DNA of 59,553 bases, from contig JAKAXK010000003.1 in the NCBI GenBank assembly GCA_021827145.1, forward strand, positions 1 through 59,553, given 5' to 3'. The notes under the pieces are model-generated. The model searched no databases. It had not been told where the DNA came from and saw nothing but the letters and a program-made list of their open reading frames with translations. Below are positions 25,558 to 38,645 of the stretch, piece after piece. The DNA is from Pseudomonadota bacterium. GTDB lineage: Bacteria; Pseudomonadota; Gammaproteobacteria; Acidiferrobacterales; Acidiferrobacteraceae. Made by a program: the position numbers and the translations under genes. How positions within the stretch are numbered: position 1 is the stretch's first letter; every line of letters begins with the position of its first letter.

Positions 25558-27837
25558 TTGAGCCTTGCACACATCCTTGGTTTTCCCCGTCTCGGCCCCG
25601 ATCGGGAGTTTAAGAAGGCCCTTGAGGCCTACTGGAAAGGGAGTCTGACCCAGGAGGCCCTTCGCGACGTCGGGAAGGACCTGCGCATGCGTGCCTGGAG
25701 CGCCCAGAAGGCGGCTGGCCTCGACCTCGTGACGGCCGGCGATTTCGCCTGGTATGACCACGTCCTCGAGACGAGCGCGCTGCTCGGCGTTGTGCCCCCG
25801 CGCTTCGAGTGGCAGGGGCCTGAGGTGGACCTCGACACCTTTTTCCGCATGGCGCGTGGCGTGGCCCCCACTGGCAAAGCCACCTACGCTTGCGAGATGA
25901 CGAAGTGGTTTGATACCAACTACCACTATATCGTCCCCGAATTTCAGAAGGGCCAGCGTTTCGCGGTGTCATCGCCGCGGCTCTTCGAGGATGTGGCCCA
26001 GGCCCGCGCCGCCGGCTTCCCGGTCAAGGCGGTCCTCCTCGGGCCCCTCACGTATCTGTGGCTCGGTAAGGCCAAGGGCGAGGACTTCGATCGCCTCTCG
26101 CTGCTGCCCGACCTGTTGCCCGTCTACCAGCAGATCCTGAAGCGGCTCGCCGATCAGGGTGTCGAGTGGGTGCAGATCGACGAGCCAGCCCTGGTCCTCG
26201 ACCTCCCGAAGGCGTGGACTGACGCCTATCCAAAGGCCTATGAGAAGCTGTCCTCGGCCGGACCCAAGCTGATGCTGGCGACCTATTTCGAGAGCCTGGG
26301 CGCGAACCTCGAGCTTGCGTGCAAGCTCCCGACCGCGGGCCTCCATGTCGACCTCGTGCGTGCCCCGGAGCAGTTGCCGGCGGTCCTGAAGGCCGTCCCG
26401 GCCGATAAGCTCTTATCGCTCGGCGTCGTCGACGGCCGCAACATCTGGCGCGCCGATCTCGACGCGGCCCTCAAGGTGCTGCGCGGCGCCCAAGGCCACA
26501 AGGGCGGGATCGCGGTCGCGAGCAGTTGCTCGCTTCTGCATGTGCCGGTCGACCTGATGCGTGAGCAGAGATTGGACGCTGAGATTCGCAGCTGGCTTGC
26601 CTTCGCCACGCAGAAGATGGCGGAGGTGGGGGTCCTGAAGCGCGGCCTCGATGAGGGTGATGGCGCTATTGCCCAGGCCCTCGAGGAGAGCCGTCGTGTG
26701 GCGCAGGACCGCAAGTCCTCGGCCCGTATTCATGACCGCGCCGTCAAGGCCCGGGTCGCCGCTGTGAGCCCGCAGGATGCCACAAGGAAACAGCCGTTCG
26801 CCCAACGCCGGCCGCTGCAGCGCGCGCACCTGAATTTGCCGATGTTCCCGACCACGACTATCGGTTCCTTCCCGCAGACGAACGAGATTCGGACCGCCCG
26901 GCGCGACTTCAAGGCCGGCCGCATCGATGCCGCCGAATATGAGGAGCGGATGCGCGCCGAGATCGCGCTTGCCGTGCGTAAGCAGGAAGAGATCGGTCTC
27001 GATGTCCTTGTACACGGCGAGGCCGAGCGCAACGACATGGTGGAATACTTCGGCGAGCAGCTCCAGGGCTTTGCGTTCACGGACTATGGTTGGGTGCAGA
27101 GCTATGGCTCGCGGGCCGTGAAGCCGCCGATCATCTATGGTGACGTCTCGCGCCCGACCCCCATGACCGTCGAGTGGGCCCGCTATGCCCAGTCGCTCAC
27201 CAAGCGCCCCATGAAGGGCATGCTGACCGGACCTGTGACCATCCTGCAGTGGTCGTTCGTGCGTAACGATCAGCCGCGCGCCGATACCACCCTCCAGATC
27301 GCGTTCGCGATACGCGACGAGGTCTGTGATTTGGAGAAGGCCGGCATACGCGTGATTCAGATTGATGAACCCGCGGTGCGCGAGGGCCTGCCCCTGCGAC
27401 GCGAGGATCACAAGGCCTATCTTGCTTGGGCCGTGCGCGCCTTCCGGGTGTCCTCGGGTGGTGTCGGAGACGAGACCCAGATCCATACTCATATGTGCTA
27501 CGCCGAGTTCAACGACATCATCGAGGCGGTGGCCGAGATGGATGCGGATGTCATCACCATCGAGACATCGCGCTCCGATATGGAACTCCTCGACGCTTTT
27601 GTGAACTTCCGTTATCCCAACGAGATCGGTCCGGGCGTGTACGACATCCACTCGCCTCGGGTGCCAAGCACCCAGGAGATGGTGCGACTCATGCAGAAAG
27701 CCGAAAAGGTGCTGCCGCGCGAGAACCTGTGGGTCAATCCGGATTGCGGTCTAAAAACCCGCAACTGGCCCGAGACCGAGAGCGCGCTGCGCAACATGGT
27801 CGAGGCCGCGGTGTCGCTCCGAAATTCCGGGGCCTAA
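25558..27837 (+). CDS. metE: Cobalamin-independent methionine synthase
   Basis: A 759-residue enzyme that transfers a methyl group from 5-methyltetrahydropteroyltriglutamate to homocysteine. It has the two-barrel MetE layout: the N-terminal half starts [19 protein letters not shown] and the C-terminal half starts [16 protein letters not shown]. The zinc ligands are all there: His and Cys in [10 protein letters not shown], Glu in ITIETSRSD and Cys in [13 protein letters not shown] start at 25558, preceded by GGAGAG at the right distance, gives the family length; an in-frame ATG at 25531 has no ribosome site. E. coli MetE has 753 residues. Confidence 0.93.
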   Translation: MSLAHILGFPRLGPDREFKKALEAYWKGSLTQEALRDVGKDLRMRAWSAQKAAGLDLVTAGDFAWYDHVLETSALLGVVPPRFEWQGPEVDLDTFFRMARGVAPTGKATYACEMTKWFDTNYHYIVPEFQKGQRFAVSSPRLFEDVAQARAAGFPVKAVLLGPLTYLWLGKAKGEDFDRLSLLPDLLPVYQQILKRLADQGVEWVQIDEPALVLDLPKAWTDAYPKAYEKLSSAGPKLMLATYFESLGANLELACKLPTAGLHVDLVRAPEQLPAVLKAVPADKLLSLGVVDGRNIWRADLDAALKVLRGAQGHKGGIAVASSCSLLHVPVDLMREQRLDAEIRSWLAFATQKMAEVGVLKRGLDEGDGAIAQALEESRRVAQDRKSSARIHDRAVKARVAAVSPQDATRKQPFAQRRPLQRAHLNLPMFPTTTIGSFPQTNEIRTARRDFKAGRIDAAEYEERMRAEIALAVRKQEEIGLDVLVHGEAERNDMVEYFGEQLQGFAFTDYGWVQSYGSRAVKPPIIYGDVSRPTPMTVEWARYAQSLTKRPMKGMLTGPVTILQWSFVRNDQPRADTTLQIAFAIRDEVCDLEKAGIRVIQIDEPAVREGLPLRREDHKAYLAWAVRAFRVSSGGVGDETQIHTHMCYAEFNDIIEAVAEMDADVITIETSRSDMELLDAFVNFRYPNEIGPGVYDIHSPRVPSTQEMVRLMQKAEKVLPRENLWVNPDCGLKTRNWPETESALRNMVEAAVSLRNSGA

Positions 27838-29897
<2,060 letters not shown>

Positions 29898-29922
29898 AAG
29901 ATCTCCTCACCCCCAGGGTGTT

Positions 29923-29949
29923 ACGGGCCTCACGGGGCCCGTTTTTTTT
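29923..29949 (+). terminator. Rho-independent terminator after amtB
   Basis: ACGGGCC and GGCCCGT form a 7-bp GC-rich stem with a 6-base loop followed by eight T residues, 25 bases after the amtB stop. Confidence 0.92.
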
Positions 29950-30075
29950 GGGCGTTCGCCGCACATGAAGGGCGTGCTGGCCTTGACCTCGCGCACCCCG
30001 TCCCTAGAAACCCCGTCTTGCCCTATACTCTGCATGTGGGCTATTTCATCCCCATTGCGTATACAAGGAGCTTTC

Positions 30076-30468
30076 ATGCCTACCATCCGCGCCGCGCTAC
30101 TCGGCGCCCTGCTCATCACAGCGCCGATTGCTTCGTCGCACGCCACGGCACTTCCCGCGCCGCACTCCACGCCGGGCCTTACCGCGCCCCCGCCCCCGCA
30201 GGCGGTCTCCGTCCTGAATGCGCCCCCGCGCGCGCCGGCGACCTCCGCGGATCGCGCGCGGCTGCGTCAGCTCGCCGCAGAGGCGCGCAGCCTCAAGCGC
30301 CGGATGTGGCGATTGCGTATGCGCCGACGTCAGTTTCGGGCGCAAGGCATGTCCGCACATGCCCATCGCGCCCATAAGCGCTTCATCGCGCTCGGATGGC
30401 GCTTGCGCCGCGTGCAGACGGCCGAGCGGGCCTTGAGGCCGCACGCAACCATGTCTCGAAGGAGATAG
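30076..30468 (+). CDS. Small secreted Arg/Ala/Pro-rich protein
   Basis: I do not recognise this 130-residue protein. It has a signal peptide (MPTIRAALLGALLITAPIAS, cleavage near SHA), a Pro-rich linker (residues 28-55) and a very basic helical part (RLRQLAAEARSLKRRMWRLR and following) rich in Arg. It could be a periplasmic nucleic-acid or polyanion-binding protein, but that is guesswork. AAGGAG precedes the ATG, and a TATACT lies at 30024-30029. Confidence 0.6.
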   Translation: MPTIRAALLGALLITAPIASSHATALPAPHSTPGLTAPPPPQAVSVLNAPPRAPATSADRARLRQLAAEARSLKRRMWRLRMRRRQFRAQGMSAHAHRAHKRFIALGWRLRRVQTAERALRPHATMSRRR

Positions 30469-30548
30469 CCCGGGGCCGCCGTAACTATGTTAGCATCTGG
30501 TAATGCACGGTTCGGATTTCTTGTTCAGAGAGCGTGAGAGGGGTCGAT

Positions 30549-30908
30549 ATGAAGCAGATCGTGAAGGGTTTGGCGGTTGCCGCGGCTTTGGTCTTGCCGG
30601 GCCTTGCGTTGGCTAATGGCAGTCCGCAGGTGAAGGCGGCCATGACGAGTGCCGGCTGCTTTGCTTGCCACGCCGTAAACCACAAGGTCGTGGGACCGGC
30701 CTACAGCTGGGTCGCCTATGTGTTCGCCCACAAGGCGGGCGCCAAGGTGACGCTGGCCCATAAGATCATCAATGGCGGTGCCGGCCGCTGGAACGCTTGG
30801 ACTGGCGGTATCCCCATGGTCGCTCATCCGGGCATGAGTCTCGCGCAGGCCGAACAAATGGCCGCTTGGGTCCTGGCGCAAAAGCCGGTCGCCCCGCCCA
30901 AGCCCTGA
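30549..30908 (+). CDS. Periplasmic cytochrome c (class I, c-551/c5-like)
   Basis: A 119-residue mono-haem cytochrome with a signal peptide (MKQIVKGLAVAAALVLPGLA), the haem site Cys37-x-x-Cys40-His41 (CFACH) and the sixth-ligand region GGIPM with Met90. It is a small soluble electron carrier, probably linking quinol oxidation to a terminal oxidase or reductase. GAGAGG lies before the ATG at 30549; an in-frame start at 30534 is less likely. It stands alone between the secreted basic protein and the convergent rhodanese gene. Confidence 0.88.
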   Translation: MKQIVKGLAVAAALVLPGLALANGSPQVKAAMTSAGCFACHAVNHKVVGPAYSWVAYVFAHKAGAKVTLAHKIINGGAGRWNAWTGGIPMVAHPGMSLAQAEQMAAWVLAQKPVAPPKP

Positions 30909-30951
30909 GGTCTTCCCTGGGCCGTGGCGGCGTCTGCCGCGGCCCAGCCCC

Positions 30952-31395
30952 TTATTCCGCCAGATCCCGCCACGCGCGCACGCCGCCTGTAACCGAGTAG
31001 GCGCGTTCGTAGCCCATCGACCGCAGTAATTGCGCCGCATGTAGGCTGCGCTTTCCCGAGTTGCAAAGACAGAGTAGGACGTTGCCCTTCTGGTAGTGAT
31101 GTTTATTGATGATCGACAGGAACAGCCGTGCGTCGCGCGCGGTCGGCAGATCACAGTCGAGCATCTCCTGCTCATCTTCGGTAAGCTTGTGACCTAGGAG
31201 CTTCTTCAGGTCGAAGAGTGGCACCGATTCGGCCTCGGCTACTTCCCCTTCGAGCTCGTGCTCTACGGGCTGACGAACATCGATCAGGGTCGCGATCTTG
31301 AGCCGGATCAGCTCAAACGCGATTTCCGGTTTGATCTCGAGCGGCGGCTCTTGTGTCGGTATTGCGGCGGCCATGAAGGCGTCCTCCCGAGACAT
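30952..31395 (-). CDS. Rhodanese-domain sulfurtransferase
   Basis: A 147-residue protein with one rhodanese domain: KIATLIDVRQPVEHELEGEV, and the active-site loop CNSGKRS with nucleophile Cys111. Such domains carry a persulfide and move sulfane sulfur, sensible in a sulfur oxidiser. An insertion (residues 58-90) holds an acidic stretch LTEDEQEMLDCD. It lacks a signal peptide, so it is cytoplasmic. ATG at 31395 was chosen for length and the absence of protein-like sequence further upstream; TATACT lies about 10 bases before it. Confidence 0.85.
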   Translation of the reverse strand: MSREDAFMAAAIPTQEPPLEIKPEIAFELIRLKIATLIDVRQPVEHELEGEVAEAESVPLFDLKKLLGHKLTEDEQEMLDCDLPTARDARLFLSIINKHHYQKGNVLLCLCNSGKRSLHAAQLLRSMGYERAYSVTGGVRAWRDLAE

Positions 31396-31614
31396 GGTGA
31401 GTTCAGTATAGCCCTTCGCGTCTCCGGAGAAAGCCCGCCCCGCCCAACTTTGATCGGGGGGCCGTCCGCACCAGAATGGCGCGCCTCGCCCCGTATTCGA
31501 CCATGCCCCGGGGCCCAGGTCATGATTTTCCCCGATTTGCATCAGAATCCCCCCTTTCGTGCTGTGCACGAAAGTCGCTGTAGGCCGGGGACACGCTGCC
31601 TTTCGGGAGATTGT

Positions 31615-33068
31615 ATGCGCAGATTCTCGGCCCTCATGCAAAGCGGCGACTGGCGGTCGCTTGTCGCCAGTTTTCTGTATTTCGATACCGGCTTCACGGT
31701 GTGGCTCTTGTTCGGGCCGCTCGCCCCGTACATCGGCCGACCCCTCCATCTCAGCCCCGCCGCAGCGGGCCTTCTGATCGCGGTTCCGTGCTGTGCGGCG
31801 CCCTTTTACGCGTGCCGCTCGGGCATCTTTACCAGGCCCTCGACGGGCGCCGCATTGTGCTCATGGGCATCCTCTTGTCGGCCGTGACGCCGCTTTCCCT
31901 CCCGCTCATGCCCGCCACACCAAACTTCTCTACCTTGCTCGTGCTAGGCATGTTCCTTGGCGTCGGTGGCGCCAGTTTTGCCGTCGCGCTTCCCATGGCC
32001 GGGAGCGCTTACCCGCCGCGCGTGCAAGGCCTGGTATTGGGGCTTGCCGCCGCCGGCAACATCGGCGCGGTCCTGGATGGCATCCTGTTTCCCCCGCTTG
32101 CGCGGTACTACGGCTGGCAGACGGCCATGATCGCGGTCCTGCCGTTTTTGGCGCTGGCCGCCTTGACCATCCGATTCTGGGGGCGCGACTACGCACCCAA
32201 GTCCGGATCGGTGGCGCGGGCCCTTGCGGGTTTCCTCGGGAGCCTCGTCTTTCTCGTTGTTCTGGTCACGGCCGCCTACGCGGGACTGCTGGGAGTGAGC
32301 GGCCATCCGACCGTGCTCCTGCTGCCGGTCTTGGGCCTGACCTTTGTACTCATGGTCTTGCCGCGGGACCATCGTCGCGTCCTCCGTGAAGGCGATACCT
32401 GGGCGTTCTCTCTTGTCTATGCCGTGACCTTCGGTGGCTTTGTCGGCATGTCGGCCTACACGAGTCTGCTCTTGATCGCCCTCTACCATGTCCCCAAGGT
32501 CGAGGCCGGGCTGTTCATGGCCGCGCTTGCCTTTACAGGCGCCACGGTACGCCCTTTGGGGGGCTACCTCGCGGATCGCGTCGGCGGTCCCCGCGCACTG
32601 CGCTACGGCCTTTCCGGGATCGCCATCGTCGATCTCGTGTTCGCTCTGCTCTCGCCTTTGAAGTCCGAGGGTCTCCCGGCCTTGTTCGTGCTCTACGTCT
32701 GCTTCGGCCTCGGCAACGGCGCCACATTTCAAATCGTACCGCTGCGTTGGTCCGAACGCCGCGGACTGATGACAGGCCTGATAGGGGCGGCGGGCGGCAT
32801 AGGCGGTTTCTATCTTCCTGTGGTCCTCGGCATAGCCAAGCAGGCCACATCCAGCTATCACGGGGGATTCGCCCTTTTTGCGGGGCTTGCGGTGGCGGCT
32901 GCCACCCTGGTCCACAACCGCGCGCGGCGGTGGATGGCCGCCACGGAGACTGCTTGTGTACGCCCCGCCCTTCAGGAGGTGGCAATGGGCGGCGATTGGG
33001 CGCTAAGAGCGTCATGCAGGGCTTCTCATACTGCCAGGGGGAAGGGAGGCTCGCCATGCGGGATCTAA
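31615..33068 (+). pseudogene. NarK/NasA-type nitrate transporter, one frameshift
   Basis: The gene encodes a major-facilitator nitrate/nitrite transporter: WLLFGPLAPYI in the first membrane segment and the NNP signature GNGATFQIVPLRW then GAAGGIGGFYLPVVLG near the end. The first 58 codons (from MRRFSALMQ) are in one frame and the rest, resuming at VLCGALLRVPLGHLY, in another; a single base is missing at about 31785-31790 (CCGTG where CCGGTG would restore the frame). It ends 6 bases before the nitrate reductase gene. Either the transporter is dead or the base was lost in sequencing. Confidence 0.85.
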
Positions 33069-33074
33069 GGAGCG

Positions 33075-35835
33075 ATGATGATGGAAATGGTTACGGCCGG
33101 GGCGGGGTACCAGGAGACGCGTTCGGTGTGTCCCTATTGTGGGACCGGTTGTGGCGTGATCCTCGAACATGACGAGAAGCGCGTCTTTGCGGTGCGCGGC
33201 GATCCGGCGCACCCGGCCAACTGCGGCGCTTTATACACCAAAGGCCGCGCACTTGCTCAAACCGTGGATGGGGAGCGCCTGGCCAGTCCCTTGCGCCGCG
33301 CGCGGCGGGGTGCGGTGTCTGACGGGTCTCGTGGTGCGCGGCCCTGGGCGAGGCCGCCGCGCGCTTTGCCGCGGCTATTGAGGCCCACGGTCCGGAGGCC
33401 TGCGCGTTCTATGTCTCGGGGCAGTTGAGCACCGAGGACTATTACGTCGTCAACAAGCTTGCCCGAGGCTTGATCCGGACCAACCACATCGACACCAACT
33501 CGCGGCTGTGCATGGTCTCGACCGTGAGCGCCTATAAGGCGAGTTTCGGGCAGGACTCGGTACCCGGCTGCTACGAGGATCTGGAGCGGGCCGACCTCAT
33601 TCTCATCGCCGGCGCCAACCCGACGTTCGCCCATCCCATCCTCTTTCGGCGCATCGAGGCGGCGCGTCAGCGCAATCCGGATCTCTTTCTCATCACAATC
33701 GATCCACGTCGCACCCCGACCACCGCGGCGAGTGACCTTCATGTGGCGCTCGCCCCAGGCACTGATGTGGCTTTCTTCCACGGCCTCGTCCATATCCTGA
33801 TGCGCGACGGCCGCCTGGATCGCGATTTTATCCGCGAGCGCACCGAGGGCTTCGAAGCCTTGCGTGAGATCGCCTATGACTATCCACCCAGGCGTGTCGC
33901 CGATATCTGCCATATCCCGATCGAGGTCCTGGAGCGGACCGCAGCGGTGTGGGGCAAGGCGCGCGCCGCCACCTCGCTTTGGTGTCAGGGTCTCAACCAA
34001 TCGAGTTGCGGTACCGACAAGAATCGCGCGCTTATCAACCTGCATTTAGTGACCGGCCACATCGGCCGCCCTGGCGCCGGACCATTGAGTCTCACGGGGC
34101 AACCCAATGCCATGGGGGGCCGCGAGGTGGGCGGCATGCCCAGCTCCTTCCGGGACACAGGGAAGTCGCTAATGAAGCGCACCGTGCCGAGATCGCGGCC
34201 CTCTGGGGAGTCCCGGACCTGAATCCCACGCCGGACCTTACCGCGGTCCCGCTTTTTCAAGCGCTTGCAGAGGGGCGCATCAAGGCCCTGTGGATCGCGT
34301 GCACCAATCCCGTCGTGAGTCTGCCCGAGACGCGTCTCGTGGATGCGGCCTTGCGTGCCGCCGACTATGTTGTCGTGCAAGAGGCCTATTACCCGACCGA
34401 GACGACCGCCTACGCGGATCTGCTCTTACCGGCGGCAAGCTTCGCCGAGCGCGCGGGGGTGGTGACCAATTCGGAGCGCCGCATAAGCCTCATGGGCAAG
34501 GCCGTACACCCCCCGGGTGAGGCGCGACCGGACTGGGAGATCTTTCGGGACTTCGCCCACACCTTAGGCGTCGCGCTCGACGCCACCCGCGTGCCCCGGG
34601 TCGCGGGCGAGGCCCATGCCTTGCACGCGCGGCGCCTGTTCGCGTTTGCCACGCACAGTGCCGTGTTCGATGAGTACAAGGCCTGCACGGAGGGCCGCGA
34701 TCTCGATATCACGGGTCTCGGTTGGACACAGCTCGAGACTGCTCCCCGGCAATGGCCTTATCCGCGCGGGGCGACCGAGGGCCGCGCGCGCCTCTACACC
34801 GACCATGTCTTTGCCACGCCCAGCGGCCGCGCACGTCTTTCGGCGGCCCCTTACCAGGCGGTCGCGGAACCCGTGTCGCCGACCTACCCGCTCCATCTCA
34901 CCACCGGGCGCTTGCGCGACCAATGGCACACGATGAGCCGCACGGGCCTGAGCGCGGGGCTTTTTGCTCACGATCCCGAGGCCTTGCTCTCGATCCACCC
35001 CGTCGATGCCGTAGGTCTCGGCCTCCAGGATGGCGACCTCGTGACGGTGGAAAGTCGGCGGGGGGCGGTCACGGTGCGGGCGCGTGCGCACGAGGAGGTG
35101 GCCCCTGGGACTGTGTTCCTGCCCATGCACTTCGGCGCGCGGTTTAGTGCCCGCGGTGCCGTCAATGTCCTCACCGAGGCCGCCGCGCGCGACCCCGTCT
35201 CGAATCAGCCCGAGCTGAAGCATGCCGCCGTGGCGGTGCGCAAGGCGACATTTGCCTGGGCGGGGCGGGTGGTGCGGCGTCTGGAGCTTGGGCTATGGGA
35301 GGCGGCGCGCGCGCTATTGCCCGAGCTGCCTTATGGCGCCCTCGCGCGCCATGCCTGCGGATCCGCCGAGGCCCTGGTGTTGCGCTTCGCCTTTCCCGAG
35401 CCGCCCGACGAGGCCTGGGCGGGTCGCCTCGCCGCATCGTTCGCGTTACGCGACGGCGTGCTTGTCGGTTATCAGGACAGTCGTGGAGTCCGCAAGCACG
35501 TCCTGCTGCGCGACGAGCGGCTCTGGGGATTCTGTCTCTTGGGTGACGATGCGACCGGGGCGTGGCTACAGGACCTGCTCCTCACGGAAGCCGATGTCGG
35601 CGCGTGGCGTCATGCGCTCGTTGCGCCCACCATTCCGGCGGACGCTGTCTCGGCGCCGAGTCGTCTGGTTTGCCAATGCCGGGGCGTGGCCGAGGCGGTC
35701 ATCCGTCAATCAATCGAGGACGGGGCGCGCACCGTGGCCGCCGTGAAAGCGCACTGCGGGGCGGGCGCCGATTGCGGATCGTGCCCACCCGAAATCGCAG
35801 CCTTGTTGGGTGCGCAACCTCCCTTGCCACCATAA
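33075..35835 (+). pseudogene. nasA: Assimilatory nitrate reductase catalytic subunit, two frameshifts
   Basis: A NasA-type molybdoenzyme of about 920 residues that reduces nitrate to nitrite. The N-terminus binds 4Fe-4S through C19PYC22GTGC26 and Cys50. The Mo-bis-MGD region has NSRLCMVS with the ligand Cys, then LIAGANPTFAHP. A C-terminal BFD-like 2Fe-2S domain has CQCRGVAEAVIRQSIEDGAR and CGAGADCGSCPPE. The frame changes near 33318-33325 (before VSWCAALGEA) and near 34136-34142 (before LLPGHREVANEAHR); both fit loss of one base. AAGGAG precedes three in-frame ATGs at 33075-33081. No nitrite reductase gene is in the window. Confidence 0.87.
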
Positions 35836-36201
35836 AGCGCTCGCGCCCACGCTCATGACGATGCGTACCCCTCCGGGCCGAGGCCCCTGACCTTTCCGTG
35901 CCTACCGCGAGAGGACAGGGTCCATAACGCGGGCCGCCAGTATGCGTGGTGATGGATGCCTCACCCCCATGGCCGGCCGTGTAACCAGCCACGAGCACGC
36001 CAGCGTCGTTTAGCCATCTCGACGGGGCGGAAACGGTTCACCGAAGCGCCTCATCGTTCCGTTGAACTCTCGCGCTGCATCAGTACACTGGTGACGCTTA
36101 TGTTGGCGGCCGCGGAAGACGCCTGTGTCAGCGGCCAAGGGTGATTCCATCCCCGTTGGGTAGGATGCGGTCCGTAGAAGCGGGCGCACACGAGAGGTCG
36201 A
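35836..36201. other. Intergenic region with no recognised gene
   Basis: The gap between the nitrate reductase and mobA genes. I see no RNA gene, repeat or convincing open frame. The mobA promoter should be here. Confidence 0.4.
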
Positions 36202-36762
36202 ATGGGTGAGGCCGTCTTACCGATAACCGGAGTCGTGCTCGCGGGCGGCGCCGGCCGACGCATGGGGGGCCAGGACAAGGGTTTCGTGCCGTGGTCGGGC
36301 GCGCCCTTGATCCACAACGCCTTGCAGCGTATCGCGGGTCTGCCGCAGATTCTGATCAGCGCCAATCGCTCGATCGAGCGTTATCGCGCATTGGGCCACG
36401 AAGTTGTGACCGATGAGGATGACGGTTTTGCCGGGCCGCTTGCGGGCCTGCGCGCGGCCTGCCGATGCGCCCGCTACCCATGGGTGTTGTCGGTGCCGGT
36501 CGACACGCCCTGTCTGCCGTCCGACCTTGTCGTGGCCCTATGGCGTTTGCGTGTCGCAGGTGGCGTGGTGGTCGCGAGGAGCCCATCGGGCCCCGAACCG
36601 CTGGTGTTCCTGGCGGATGCGTGTTTACGCGAACGCCTGGATGTCTACTGGCAAGGCGGCGGCCGGCGGGCCCAGGAGTGGTTTGCGGGCGTGGAAACGG
36701 CGTGGCTTGATTTAACCGCGGCCGAGGCCGCCAACTGCAATACGCCGGATGATCTCCGTTGA
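36202..36762 (+). CDS. mobA: Molybdenum cofactor guanylyltransferase
   Basis: The 186-residue enzyme attaches GMP to molybdopterin to make the MGD form used by nitrate reductases. The nucleotide-binding loop GVVLAGGAGRRMGGQDKG lies at residues 10-27, and VVTDEDDGFAGPLAGLRAA and VPVDTPCLP follow as in the family. Length is normal (E. coli MobA 194). GAGAGG precedes the ATG. It lies between nasA and the convergent moeA group and should supply NasA with cofactor. Confidence 0.93.
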   Translation: MGEAVLPITGVVLAGGAGRRMGGQDKGFVPWSGAPLIHNALQRIAGLPQILISANRSIERYRALGHEVVTDEDDGFAGPLAGLRAACRCARYPWVLSVPVDTPCLPSDLVVALWRLRVAGGVVVARSPSGPEPLVFLADACLRERLDVYWQGGGRRAQEWFAGVETAWLDLTAAEAANCNTPDDLR

Positions 36763-36775
36763 TACCCGCGGGTTC

Positions 36776-38002
36776 TTAGATCAGCACACCCTCGAAAGGG
36801 AGGAAGGGGACCGTATCGCCTTCCGCCACGCATCGCCCGGCGGCGATGTCGATGAGACCCTCGGCCCACACGGTCGAGGATAGCACCCCCGAGCTCTGTC
36901 GCGGATGTGCTTGGGCCCACAGGGTGCCGTCATCCCGGCTTACCAGCCGCGCGCGCACGAATTCGCGGCGGTTGTCCGGCGTCTCGCGCACGAAGCCCGC
37001 GTGCACCGGGAAGGCCCGCAGCTCTGTCGGTGTCGCGCCCATGATGGCCTTCAGGAACGGCTGCACGAACAGCACGAAGGTCACGAATGCCGATACCGGA
37101 TTACCGGGCAGCCCCAGGAAATGGGTGCCACCCACGCGCCCGAAGGCGAGCGGTTTACCGGGTTTGATGGCCACCCGCCAAAGCGAGAGTGTACCCTCGG
37201 CCTCCACGGCCGCCTTCACATGGTCTTCCTCACCCACCGAGACGCCGCCTGTGGTGACGATGACATCGGCTGTCTGGGCGGCCTCACGCAAGGCTTGGCG
37301 GGTGCGGGTGAGGTCGTCGCCGAGCGCCCCGGCCGCATGGACTTCGCACCCAAGCCGCCCAAGCAAGGCGTGCAGCATGGGGCGGTTACTGTCGTAGATC
37401 TGTCCTTCGACCAAAGGTCCGGATCCGGCTGGTCGCAGCTCGTCGCCCGTGGACAAAACCGCGACCCGTAGGCGGCGGCGCACCAGGACCTCGGTGAACC
37501 CGCAGGACGCGGCAAGCCCTATGGCCTGGGGAGTCAGGGCCTGGCCCTCGGTCAGGATCAGGTCGCCCGCGCGTATATCTTCGCCCGCGCGGCGGATGTT
37601 GGCATGCGGCGTCCATTGCTCAGGGAGGATCAAAGTGTCGCCGCGTCGTTCGCAGCGCTCCTGAATGACCACCGTGTCGGCGCCGGAAGGTAGCGGCGCC
37701 CCCGTGAATATCCGGCAGGCGGTGCCGGGCACGAGGGCCCCGGGCTTGTCGCCCGCCGCGACCCGCAGGCTCAAGGGGAGTTCGCGCGCGCCGTGTGCAT
37801 CCGCCGCACGGAAGGCGTAGCCGTCCATGGCGCTATTGTCGAAGCCCGGCACGGTGATGGGTGCGCGCACGTCTTGCGCGAGCACGCGCGCCAGCGCCTG
37901 CGCGAGCGTCACCATTTCGCAATCGGCCACGGGGGTGGCCTCCTTGCGCATAAGCGCCCAGACCTCTTCCGCAGACAGCAAGGGCGCGTGCCCGTTCTTC
38001 AT
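36776..38002 (-). CDS. moeA: Molybdopterin molybdenumtransferase
   Basis: A 408-residue enzyme that inserts molybdenum into adenylylated molybdopterin. It has [15 protein letters not shown] near the N-terminus, [22 protein letters not shown], the MoCF-binding motif [14 protein letters not shown] and [13 protein letters not shown]. The ATG at 38002 sits within the overlap with moaB (TCAT on the plus strand). It converges with mobA 13 bases away. All motifs are intact. Confidence 0.93.
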   Translation of the reverse strand: MKNGHAPLLSAEEVWALMRKEATPVADCEMVTLAQALARVLAQDVRAPITVPGFDNSAMDGYAFRAADAHGARELPLSLRVAAGDKPGALVPGTACRIFTGAPLPSGADTVVIQERCERRGDTLILPEQWTPHANIRRAGEDIRAGDLILTEGQALTPQAIGLAASCGFTEVLVRRRLRVAVLSTGDELRPAGSGPLVEGQIYDSNRPMLHALLGRLGCEVHAAGALGDDLTRTRQALREAAQTADVIVTTGGVSVGEEDHVKAAVEAEGTLSLWRVAIKPGKPLAFGRVGGTHFLGLPGNPVSAFVTFVLFVQPFLKAIMGATPTELRAFPVHAGFVRETPDNRREFVRARLVSRDDGTLWAQAHPRQSSGVLSSTVWAEGLIDIAAGRCVAEGDTVPFLPFEGVLI

Positions 38003-38517
38003 GATGCCGACTCCGTGAAGCGCGGCAGAAGCTCGACGAAGTTGCAGGGCTTGTGGCGGCGGTCCAGCTGTTCCTCCAGGATCTTGGTCCACGCCGTACG
38101 GCACGCCCCGGTCGAGCCCGGCAGGCAGAAGATCACCGTGCCGTTGGCTAGGCCCGCGAGTGCGCGCGATTGCAGGGTCGAGGTCCCGATCTCATCGTAG
38201 GAGATTAACCGAAAGAGCTCCCCGAACCCCTCGATCTCTTTGTCGAACAATGGCCTCAGCGCCTCGGGCGTGATGTCTCGACCGGTAAGCCCGGTACCGC
38301 CGGTGGTGATCACAACCTGGATCTTCGGGTCCGCGATCCAGCGCGAAACGGTGGCGCGCAGGATATAGCGATCATCGCGTACCAGGGCCCGCTCAGCCAG
38401 GACATGTCCGGCGCGCGTGAGCTGATCAACCAAGGCCTGGCCTGATGTGTCGGTTTCCAGGGTCCGGCTATCGGAGACGGTCAGGATGGCGATCGCAAGC
38501 GAGACGAAGTCGGTCAT
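37999..38517 (-). CDS. moaB: Molybdenum cofactor biosynthesis protein B
   Basis: A 172-residue MoaB/MogA-family protein that adenylylates molybdopterin before MoeA acts. Its molybdopterin-binding loop is [20 protein letters not shown], with [19 protein letters not shown] and [14 protein letters not shown] after it. Its end overlaps the moeA start by 4 bases (ATGA), so the two are coupled. ATG at 38517 gives normal length; the open frame continues to 38595 but without conserved residues. Confidence 0.92.
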   Translation of the reverse strand: MTDFVSLAIAILTVSDSRTLETDTSGQALVDQLTRAGHVLAERALVRDDRYILRATVSRWIADPKIQVVITTGGTGLTGRDITPEALRPLFDKEIEGFGELFRLISYDEIGTSTLQSRALAGLANGTVIFCLPGSTGACRTAWTKILEEQLDRRHKPCNFVELLPRFTESAS

Positions 38518-38645
38518 GGGTATGGCGTCCGGAAGGCTGAAGTTGAGAGAAACGCAAGCGCGGTCCACGTTACACAAGCCGCATGGGGGGCGCAAGCCGA
38601 TTGCCGATTGCGCCCGCGCTCTCGCAACCGACCTCGCCGTCTGTC

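Noticed and set aside
31396-31614. Nitrate-responsive antitermination leader before the transporter gene
   Set aside because: Only a weak GC-rich hairpin is visible; the paired hairpins with conserved hexanucleotide loops were not found.
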